7,864 nt of DNA from an uncultured Clostridia bacterium (GTDB lineage Bacteria; Bacillota; Clostridia; Oscillospirales; Butyricicoccaceae). Position numbers and translations under genes: made by a program. Below the pieces are notes generated by a model, which had not been told where the DNA came from, did no database searches, and worked only from the letters and a program-made list of their open reading frames with translations. Positions within the stretch are counted from its first letter, which is position 1; each line of letters opens with the position of its first letter. The DNA is taken from the NCBI GenBank assembly GCA_945486175.1, contig CALYTA010000036.1, forward strand, positions 1 to 7,864, in the 5' to 3' direction. This document shows, in pieces, positions 1-5,001 of the stretch.

Positions 1-25
1 TCTTCGGCGGCGCACCTGACGGCGC

Positions 26-196
26 TTATTTTTCTTCCTGCTGGTGCTCGCGCTGCGGCGCATTTCTGGCATTTTCCATGCCGAAAAGCCCGGCCAGATT
101 TGCCTGATAGATCAAAAGCTCACGATACTCATTTTTCGCTTTGTAGTATTCCGGATAAGCCGCCTTTTTCTGTGCAGTCAGCTCCGCATACTCTGA
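26..196 (-). pseudogene. C-terminal remnant of a probable mobile-element relaxase
   Basis: These 56 sense codons plus TAA have no start codon or ribosome binding site of their own and begin immediately after the stop codon of the upstream MgtC-family gene, in the same frame. The peptide is strongly charged and helical (EYAELTAQKKAAYPEYYKAK, then a REELL-like stretch YRELLIYQANLAGLFG), and it ends in a Gln/Glu-rich tail. From memory, this pattern (E-Y-A-x-L-x-A-x-KK-x-x-Y-x-E-Y, then ELL, then a short N-L-x-x-x-F-G segment) is the usual C-terminus of the large relaxase/mobilization nucleases of clostridial integrative elements, which run to several hundred residues. The nuclease domain with its tyrosine and histidine motifs is absent, so this piece cannot be functional alone. 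I infer a deletion or insertion scar. The family assignment rests on recall of a short low-complexity tail and could be wrong; it could be the end of another coiled-coil protein. Confidence 0.55.
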
Positions 197-889
197 TTAC
201 AGCTCCTCGACCGAAAGCACGCCTTTGACTGCGGTGATGCCGTCCACAAGCTGTTCAATCTTACAGTTTTTATGCAGCCGCAGTGTAAAAATCGCACAGG
301 CATTGTGTTTTTTGCTTCCGGTGGCACGGGTGATTTCCATATTCACGATCTTCAGATTTTGATCGCGGTACAGCTTCAGTACCTGGTCCAGGCATCGCCT
401 GTCGGTATATTCCATATACAGATTGATTTCCGGTGCATTGTCCAGTACGCGCCGTTCCAGCTTGGAAAACAACAGCTCCGTGAGCAGGATCATCAGTGTT
501 GTGAGGATGCCGCCTTCATAAAATCCGCCGCCGAGGGCGAGTCCGATGATGGCGGATGCCCACAGGCCCGCAGCTGTTGTCAGGCCCTTGACACGCTGGC
601 GGCGCGTGACAATAATCGTACCTGCGCCGAGGAAGCCGATGCCGGCAACCACCTGTGCGCCCAGCCGCGCCATATCAGTATAATAATGCATATTCAGATA
701 CAGATACTGGCTGGTCAGTGTCGTCATGGCAGCGCCCAGACAGATCAGGATATGCGTGCGAAAACCAGCCGGGCGGCGCTTGAATGCGCGCTCAATGCCA
801 ATCGCGCCGCCACAGACCACAGCGAGCACCAGCCGCAGCACAACGGACTGTACTGTGACATCGCGCAGGCCGTCAAAAACAGACAGCAC
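197..889 (-). CDS. MgtC/SapB family membrane protein (second gene of tandem pair)
   Basis: The product is a 230-residue inner-membrane protein of the MgtC/SapB/SrpB family. The N-terminal half carries the family signature: a first membrane segment at about 16-32 running into GAIGIERAFKRRPAGFRTH, a second at about 46-62, then AGIGFLGAGTIIV (82-94) and KGLTTAAGLWASAIIGLALG (101-120), and a further segment at about 122-141. Residues about 150-230 form a soluble alpha/beta C-terminal domain like the ACT-like domain of MgtC proteins. Family members are linked to growth in low magnesium, acid or host stress, and Salmonella MgtC inhibits the F1Fo ATP synthase; which role applies here is unknown. The start is GTG at 889-887, chosen because AAGGAGG lies 7 bases upstream and the protein then begins just before the first membrane segment. 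The gene follows its paralogue after only 14 bases and has no visible terminator of its own. Confidence 0.9.
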   Translation of the reverse strand: MLSVFDGLRDVTVQSVVLRLVLAVVCGGAIGIERAFKRRPAGFRTHILICLGAAMTTLTSQYLYLNMHYYTDMARLGAQVVAGIGFLGAGTIIVTRRQRVKGLTTAAGLWASAIIGLALGGGFYEGGILTTLMILLTELLFSKLERRVLDNAPEINLYMEYTDRRCLDQVLKLYRDQNLKIVNMEITRATGSKKHNACAIFTLRLHKNCKIEQLVDGITAVKGVLSVEEL

Positions 890-896
890 AACGGCA

Positions 897-903
897 CCTC
901 CTT
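897..903 (-). promoter_or_regulatory. Ribosome binding site supporting a GTG start
   Basis: On the minus strand AAGGAGG sits directly after the TGA of the upstream mgtC-like gene (904-906) and 7 bases before the GTG at 889. It is a near-perfect anti-16S match. It supports the GTG start and lets ribosomes finishing the first gene reload on the second, so the two paralogues are probably made together. Confidence 0.85.
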
Positions 904-1629
904 TCAGATTTCCCGGATGACACGGATGCAGTCCAGATCCGCTATGGTGGACAGCACCTGTGCATGTGATCTTCGCTGGTTCAAACGAACAGAAAATACA
1001 ATACTGGGATATTGCCCACGCTTTTCCCGTCCCCGTTCAATATCGAGGTCGAAAATCTGCATATTCTGCGATTTGACGCGCCCGATAATTGTGCCCACAT
1101 TGTCCAGGGATTCCAATTCGACATAGATATGCATCGCCCTGGAATTTTCCTGAATCAGTGCGTCGACGATCGGGAATACCCGGATACACAGGAAGATCAG
1201 CACAAACGCCGGAATGACACATTCATAAAAACCCGCGCCGATGGCAAGACCCATGCACGCGGAAGCCCACAGTCCCGCAGCTGTTGTCAGGCCTGTGATC
1301 TGCTGGTGTCCTGTGACGAGAATTGTGCCCGCGCCGAGAAAACCAATGCCATTGATGACCTGTGCGCCGAAGCGTGAGATATCCGTCCGCAGACCGATTT
1401 CCTCTGCGAGTGCTGACCAGCGCGTGGAGAGCATGGTAAACTCATACTGGCTGAGCAGCATGGTCAGTGCCGCACCGAGACAGACCAGTATATAAGTGCG
1501 GAAACCGGCAGCACGGCGCTTTCGTCCGCGCTCCATGCCGATCATGCCGCCGCTGACCATCGCCAGTACAAGGCGCAGTGTGACGGATGCCATATTAAAT
1601 TCGTGCAGATATGCCCAGGCTGCCTCCAT
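904..1629 (-). CDS. MgtC/SapB family membrane protein (first gene of tandem pair)
   Basis: The 241-residue product is a paralogue of the downstream gene. Aligned landmarks are GGMIGMERGRKRRAAGFRTY (27-46), NGIGFLGAGTILV (93-105) and TGLTTAAGLWASACMGLAIG (112-131). About five hydrophobic membrane segments are followed by a C-terminal soluble domain from about residue 160. Between the second and third segments it carries a loop about 11 residues longer than its paralogue (around 66-84, STRWSALAEEIGLRTD). The ATG at 1629 is preferred to an in-frame start 66 bases upstream because AAGGAGG lies 7 bases before it; the longer form would add a non-conserved Gly-rich leader absent from the paralogue. 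The role is inferred from the family: adaptation to low magnesium or another envelope or ion stress. No magnesium-sensing riboswitch could be recognised in the leader of about 85 bases. A sigma-A-type promoter lies upstream at 1720-1748. Confidence 0.9.
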   Translation of the reverse strand: MEAAWAYLHEFNMASVTLRLVLAMVSGGMIGMERGRKRRAAGFRTYILVCLGAALTMLLSQYEFTMLSTRWSALAEEIGLRTDISRFGAQVINGIGFLGAGTILVTGHQQITGLTTAAGLWASACMGLAIGAGFYECVIPAFVLIFLCIRVFPIVDALIQENSRAMHIYVELESLDNVGTIIGRVKSQNMQIFDLDIERGREKRGQYPSIVFSVRLNQRRSHAQVLSTIADLDCIRVIREI

Positions 1630-1636
1630 GCCGCAT

Positions 1637-1643
1637 CCTCCTT
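1637..1643 (-). promoter_or_regulatory. Ribosome binding site fixing the start of the first mgtC-like gene
   Basis: AAGGAGG on the minus strand, 7 bases before the ATG at 1629, decides between this start and the in-frame upstream candidate at 1695, which has no comparable site. Confidence 0.85.
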
Positions 1644-1719
1644 CCGCCATAAACCCCGTCCATATACCGGCCGGTTCTGACGCGGATTTCCGCAAAAACC
1701 ACCCAATTATAATGGTTAC

Positions 1720-1748
1720 ACTATATCACATAACACAGCGGATGACAA
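1720..1748 (-). promoter_or_regulatory. Sigma-A promoter of the mgtC-like pair
   Basis: On the minus strand a -35 box TTGTCA (1743-1748) and a -10 box TATAGT (1720-1725) are separated by exactly 17 bases, and the -10 is preceded by TGA, which is an extended -10 (TGn). Transcription would start near 1713, giving an untranslated leader of about 80-85 bases before the ATG at 1629. A second TATAAT follows at 1706-1711 but has no -35 partner. The promoter lies downstream of the dpaAB terminator hairpin, so the pair forms its own transcription unit. Confidence 0.75.
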
Positions 1749-1785
1749 GCCGCAATCCCGCTCCAGGACTGCCCTTTGCGCAGAG

Positions 1786-1820
1786 AAATGCCCCGGTTCC
1801 GCATGGGAATCAGGGCATTT
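1786..1820 (-). terminator. Probable terminator of the dpaA-dpaB operon
   Basis: Six bases after the dpaB stop codon the minus strand holds a two-tier hairpin. An 8-bp outer stem AAATGCCC/GGGCATTT (1813-1820 with 1786-1793) encloses a 4-bp inner stem TTCC/GGAA (1806-1809 with 1797-1800) with a 5-base loop. The downstream tract is only TTTCTCT, so termination may be partial. No other gene lies in the 197 bases between dpaB and the mgtC-like pair; that gap holds this hairpin, the mgtC promoter and its leader. Confidence 0.55.
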
Positions 1821-1826
1821 GATATC

Positions 1827-2396
1827 TCACAGGAAAATCGGCTGGATCTGCTTTCCTTCTGCCGCCGCCAGCGCGGTCTCCGGGATGTTCTCCATCACGG
1901 CGACGAGCGAGCGCGGTTTGGCATGCGGGGCATCCTGCCGCATCGGGACAAAATAGTAATGCTTGCGGTTGAGCAATGCCGCAATGTTGGGCGCAGACGC
2001 GGCAAGCGCGTCATTGCTGGATACAGCGAGCACCACCGGGCGCTCTATGCGCAGCTGGGACTTCGCCGCCAATGCTACCGGCGTGTCACTCATCCCGTGC
2101 GCCAGCCGCGCGAGCGTGCTGCCCGTGCACGGCGCAATAATCAGCACATCCATCATCGCCTTTGGTCCGATGGGTTCAACATCCTGCAGCGTGCGCATCG
2201 GCTCCCTGCCGCAGATATGTGTGATTTCATCGAGCGTATCACGTGCTGTGCCAAAGCGCGTATCCATCGTTCCAACTGTCCCGGATACAATCGGCAGGAT
2301 ATTCCATCCATCCTTTGCCATGCGTTCCATCACACCCAGTACACGGTCTATCGTACAGAATGAGCCGCACAGCGCAAATCCTGCTGTCAGACTCAC
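1827..2396 (-). CDS. dpaB: Dipicolinate synthase subunit B
   Basis: The 189-residue flavoprotein-fold subunit (SpoVFB) acts with DpaA to oxidise dihydrodipicolinate, a lysine pathway intermediate, to dipicolinic acid, the calcium-chelating solute of the spore core. Recognisable positions are GFALCGSFCTIDRVL (6-20), the DTRFG segment (45-49), EPIGPKAMMDVLIIAPCTGS (74-93), the MSDTPVALAAKSQLR stretch (102-116), NRPVVL-like ERPVVLAVSSNDAL (118-131) and YYFVPMRQDAPHAKPRSLVA (147-166), all in the order seen in Bacillus SpoVFB (about 200 residues). The start is taken as the GTG at 2396, which overlaps the dpaA stop as GTGA and has AGGAGG 7 bases upstream (2404-2409); an upstream in-frame ATG at 2426 would add ten residues translated from inside dpaA. 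The overlap implies translational coupling and 1:1 synthesis. In known spore formers the operon is made in the mother cell late in sporulation. Confidence 0.94.
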   Translation of the reverse strand: MSLTAGFALCGSFCTIDRVLGVMERMAKDGWNILPIVSGTVGTMDTRFGTARDTLDEITHICGREPMRTLQDVEPIGPKAMMDVLIIAPCTGSTLARLAHGMSDTPVALAAKSQLRIERPVVLAVSSNDALAASAPNIAALLNRKHYYFVPMRQDAPHAKPRSLVAVMENIPETALAAAEGKQIQPIFL

Positions 2397-3259
2397 AGCA
2401 ATCCCTCCTCTTCCAGCATGTGGCATACCGTGTCATAAATCGCAGCCGCCGCACTGCGCGGTGCAACGCGTCCCGGCAATGACAGCGCATGGATCACACG
2501 GCACAGGTCACCTGCATCGTCGGCAATGCCGCCCTTGCCCGATGCAAGATCAATGATAAGCGCATCAGGTGCACAGTCCGCCAGTACGCGCCGTGTCAGC
2601 ACAGGTGACGGCACCGTGTTGATGACCAATGGAAACGCATGCAGCTGTCCGGCAAGCCTGCGCGTATCGAGATAATGATATCCGCCGCTCCTGAGGCGTG
2701 CAAAGTCATCATACCGCCGCGCAGATACCGTGACATGCGCGCCCAGCCCGCGCAGGCGCGGTGCAAGTGCCATGCCAATGCGTCCGGCACCGATGACCAG
2801 CACCGGCAGTCCATGCAGCGTGACCGGAAGCTCCTCCATTGCGATCTGGATGGCACCCTCCGCCGTCGGAATCGCGTTGAGCAGTGCCAGCTCTTCGCGT
2901 TCCAGATAATCCTGTACCTCAATGCCGCGGCGCGCCGCCATATCGCGTACCATGCGCGGCACAGAACCGCCATACACCGGCTTGCCCGCCGGGATGGCAT
3001 CGAGCACATCCGTCAGCTTATATGGCGCGTTGGCAAGCGGCGCATTCAGCCGCCCGCGCGTGCCCATCACCGGCATGGGAAGCAAAATGACATCCGCTTC
3101 GGCGAACAGCGTGCGGGGAGCGCCGCCGGCTTCCAGTTCCGTGCCGCTGCGCTCCAGCCCAATGGTGCGCACCTGTGCGCCGTCTGCCGCCAGCAGCTCG
3201 CCCAGATAGGCCTGCCGCACGTCGCCGCCTGCCAGCGCAAAGGTCAGCGTGTGTTTCAT
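2393..3259 (-). CDS. dpaA: Dipicolinate synthase subunit A
   Basis: The 288-residue protein (SpoVFA; the Bacillus homologue is about 297) is the NAD(P)-dependent dehydrogenase subunit of dipicolinate synthase. The N-terminal domain opens with FALAGGDVRQAYLGELL (7-23) and contains LLPMPVMGTRG (59-69). The C-terminal Rossmann domain has the nucleotide-binding glycine motif VIGAGRIGMALA (155-166), then INTVPSPVL (213-221), IIDLASGKGG (235-244) and the near-terminal LPGRVAPRSA (261-270), all typical of the family. The ATG at 3259 is chosen because GGAGG lies 5 bases upstream and the family's N-terminus begins exactly there. The frame stays open far upstream, antisense to mnmA, but that part matches nothing and is not coding. 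The gene is the first of a two-gene operon with dpaB and diverges from mnmA. Many Clostridium sensu stricto lack spoVF and use an EtfA protein, so its presence is informative about lineage. Confidence 0.95.
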   Translation of the reverse strand: MKHTLTFALAGGDVRQAYLGELLAADGAQVRTIGLERSGTELEAGGAPRTLFAEADVILLPMPVMGTRGRLNAPLANAPYKLTDVLDAIPAGKPVYGGSVPRMVRDMAARRGIEVQDYLEREELALLNAIPTAEGAIQIAMEELPVTLHGLPVLVIGAGRIGMALAPRLRGLGAHVTVSARRYDDFARLRSGGYHYLDTRRLAGQLHAFPLVINTVPSPVLTRRVLADCAPDALIIDLASGKGGIADDAGDLCRVIHALSLPGRVAPRSAAAAIYDTVCHMLEEEGLL

Positions 3260-3283
3260 GAACCCCTCCCCCTTCCATGCCTC

Positions 3284-3292
3284 CATCCTATG
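3284..3292 (-). promoter_or_regulatory. Possible sigma-K -10 element of dpaAB
   Basis: The minus strand reads CATAGGATG, one base off the sigma-K -10 consensus CATAnnnTA, about 25 bases before the dpaA start codon, which would give a short leader. No clear AC-containing -35 lies 16-17 bases upstream. SpoVF operons in Bacillus are under sigma-K, which is why I looked for this. No convincing sigma-A promoter was seen for dpaA. This is weak evidence. Confidence 0.3.
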
Positions 3293-3342
3293 CGTCCGGC
3301 GCGCCGCTGACACAGCTTTTCTCACAGCGGACAATCCAACGC

Positions 3343-3372
3343 TTGCCAACTCTGCCGCCATTCGCTTATAAT
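3343..3372 (+). promoter_or_regulatory. Sigma-A promoter of mnmA
   Basis: TTGCCA (3343-3348) and a perfect TATAAT (3367-3372) are spaced by 18 bases. The start of transcription would fall near 3379, followed closely by AAGGAGG at 3387-3393, 7 bases before the ATG at 3401. The very short leader leaves no room for a riboswitch. Confidence 0.75.
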
Positions 3373-3400
3373 CAGAGATAGCATCGAAGGAGGCTCCGCC

Positions 3401-4474
3401 ATGAACCAGCATAACCGTATTCTCACCGCCATGTCCGGCGGTGTTGACAGCTCCGTAACCGCCGTCCTGCTGCTCGAGCAGGGCTATTCCATCGCGGGCG
3501 CGACCATGAAGCTGTATGCGCCGGAATCCGGCACAAGCGACCGCCCATGCGGCACAGAGGACAATATCGCGGACGCGCGCCGCGTATGCGACGCGCTCGG
3601 CATCGATTTTTACCAGTTTGATTTCACCGATCTCTTCCATACGGAAGTCATTCAGCGCTTTGCAGATGGCTATGCCTGCGGGCTGACGCCCAATCCATGT
3701 GTCGACTGCAACCGCCATCTGAAATTCGGCAGGCTGCTCGCACAGGCGCGTGCTGAAGGGTTTGACGCAATTGCAACCGGACACTATGCCCGCATCGAAT
3801 ACAGCGATACCTATGGCCGCTGGGTGCTCAAAAAGGGGGCCGCACCGGCCAAAGACCAGTCGTATGTGCTGTATTCCATGACACAGGACGAGCTGGCACA
3901 CACCCTGCTCCCGCTCGGCAGCTATGAAAAGGATGACATCCGTGCCATCGCCGAGGCGCGCGGGCTGGTCAATGCCCGCAAAAAGGACAGCCAGGATATC
4001 TGCTTTATCCCGGACGGCGACCACGGCAGGTTCCTGTGCGAGCACTGCGGACTGTCCGCTGTGCCGGGCGATTTCATCGACAAAACCGGCAAGGTCGTCG
4101 GACGGCACCGCGGCGTGATTTACTACACCGTCGGGCAGCGCCGCGGACTGGGCATCAGCGCTGACCGCAGGCTGTATGTCATCGACAAAAATGCGGCGCG
4201 CAACACCGTCACCGTCGGCTATGAGGAAGACCTGCTGTGCACGGAATTTTCCGTGCGCGATGTCAACTGGATCGCGTGGGAACAGGTGACTGAACCGGTG
4301 CGCTGCTGTGTGCGCACGCGCTACCATGGCGCGGAAACGCCCGCGACACTCACGCCGGATGGCGATACGGTACATGTCCGGCTGGACGCGCCACAGCGCG
4401 CCGTATCGCCCGGACAGGCCGCAGTATTCTATGACGGGGATATTGTCCTCGGCGGCGGAACCATCTGCGAATAA
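3401..4474 (+). CDS. mnmA: tRNA-specific 2-thiouridylase
   Basis: The 357-residue cytosolic enzyme (MnmA/TrmU) adenylates and then thiolates the C2 position of wobble uridine U34 in tRNAs for Lys, Glu and Gln, using sulfur relayed from a cysteine desulfurase. Visible landmarks are the PP-loop ATP motif SGGVDSS (12-18), TPNPCVDCNRHLKFG (96-110) with the probable nucleophile Cys103, ATGHYARI (125-132), the KDQSYVLY segment (151-158), and KKDSQDICFIPDGD (194-207) with Cys201, the expected persulfide-bearing partner. A central domain and a C-terminal beta-barrel follow, including YYTVGQRRGLGI and the closing SPGQAAVFYDGD segment. Length is normal for the family. The ATG is supported by AAGGAGG 7 bases upstream. 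It is the only plus-strand gene here and diverges from dpaA with its own promoter, so it is probably constitutive and monocistronic. No desulfurase gene is adjacent. Confidence 0.97.
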   Translation: MNQHNRILTAMSGGVDSSVTAVLLLEQGYSIAGATMKLYAPESGTSDRPCGTEDNIADARRVCDALGIDFYQFDFTDLFHTEVIQRFADGYACGLTPNPCVDCNRHLKFGRLLAQARAEGFDAIATGHYARIEYSDTYGRWVLKKGAAPAKDQSYVLYSMTQDELAHTLLPLGSYEKDDIRAIAEARGLVNARKKDSQDICFIPDGDHGRFLCEHCGLSAVPGDFIDKTGKVVGRHRGVIYYTVGQRRGLGISADRRLYVIDKNAARNTVTVGYEEDLLCTEFSVRDVNWIAWEQVTEPVRCCVRTRYHGAETPATLTPDGDTVHVRLDAPQRAVSPGQAAVFYDGDIVLGGGTICE

Positions 4475-4494
4475 AAGCCAAATCTGTACGACAA

Positions 4495-4527
4495 AAATCC
4501 CCCGAACGCAATGCGTTCGGGGGATTT
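4495..4527. terminator. Intrinsic terminator shared by mnmA and the convergent gene
   Basis: A perfect 14-bp stem (4495-4508 with 4514-4527), including the GC-rich core CCCCCGAACG/CGTTCGGGGG and a 5-base loop, starts 20 bases after the mnmA stop. The arms end in A/T. On the minus strand the stem runs into TTTTTG, a usable U-tract for the convergent gene whose stop is at 4552. On the plus strand the tract is only ATTT followed by CCC, so it is weaker for mnmA unless the lower A-U pairs stay open. I read it as bidirectional. Confidence 0.88.
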
Positions 4528-4551
4528 CCCATTTGCATCAATGTATTTCGA

Positions 4552-4938
4552 TCAGAAGCCGCCCTCCTGCCTGCGGCGGGCAGTGCGAAGCGCCTGTTCG
4601 AGATCGGATTGAAATGCATCCAGCACATCGGGATGGATGCGGCTGCCGCACAGCGTCACCGGATGGTCATGCAGGCGGAAAATCAACTCGCCAATGACAT
4701 CCTCCAGCACAACAGCTTCGATGCTCTTTGTCATTTCCTCCGGTTCAATCAACCCAACCGAAAATTTATCCATGCTGATGTGCAGCGTATGGCACAGCTG
4801 AAAGCATCCGATCTCATCCACACCGTCTGCACCCAGCTGCAAAATATTCAGCAGCTCGGCCGATGTCAGACCACTTTCATCGTAAAAATCCTGCATGCTG
4901 TCGTACTTCTGATGAATCAGCGTCAGTAGCTCGTCCAT
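4552..4938 (-). CDS. Uncharacterised protein with possible Xre-like HTH N-terminus
   Basis: I do not recognise this 128-residue soluble acidic protein as a named family. The first 60 residues pattern like a small Cro/C1-type helix-turn-helix domain: a first helix at about 2-14, FYDESGLTSAELLNILQLG (18-36) resembling the second and recognition helices, then DEIGCFQLCHTLHISMDKFS (41-60) resembling the closing helix with its typical L-x-I-S-x-D-x-F ending. The recognition helix is acidic and lacks obvious DNA-contacting basic residues, so it may be a protein-binding relic. Residues 65-128 are predicted helical and end in a basic stretch RTARRR. Four cysteines (45, 49, 97 and none paired closely beyond these) do not form a clear metal site. 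The ATG at 4938 has GAGGG 6 bases upstream; a TTG two codons earlier is possible. It has its own promoter and a terminator, so it is likely monocistronic. Confidence 0.8.
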   Translation of the reverse strand: MDELLTLIHQKYDSMQDFYDESGLTSAELLNILQLGADGVDEIGCFQLCHTLHISMDKFSVGLIEPEEMTKSIEAVVLEDVIGELIFRLHDHPVTLCGSRIHPDVLDAFQSDLEQALRTARRRQEGGF

Positions 4939-4964
4939 TTCCAACCCTCTTCCCTCTGGTTCTT

Positions 4965-4994
4965 ATTATAATACCAAAGGGGTATGCGGCACAA
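4965..4994 (-). promoter_or_regulatory. Promoter of the small HTH-like gene
   Basis: The minus strand has a perfect TATAAT (4965-4970) and, 18 bases upstream, TTGTGC (4989-4994), a weak -35 that keeps only the TTG. Transcription would start about 20 bases before the ATG at 4938. The promoter lies in the 63-base gap after the topoisomerase A-subunit stop codon, where no clear terminator was found, so some read-through from parC is possible. Confidence 0.55.
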
Positions 4995-5001
4995 CCGCTT
5001 T

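Noticed and set aside
272..1377. Plus-strand open frames of 284 and 121 codons
   Set aside because: They are antisense to the two MgtC-family genes, rich in His, Cys and Gln, without a ribosome binding site or recognisable domain.
1630..1713. Leader of the mgtC-like pair as a magnesium riboswitch
   Set aside because: At about 85 bases it is too short for the M-box aptamer, and I see none of the conserved architecture.
1776..2556. Plus-strand open frames of 195 and 197 codons
   Set aside because: They are antisense to dpaB and the 3' end of dpaA, which have clear family motifs.
3260..4375. Upstream extension of the dpaA frame by 372 codons
   Set aside because: It is antisense to mnmA and continues across the divergent promoter region. 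A good ribosome binding site and the family N-terminus place the dpaA start at 3259.
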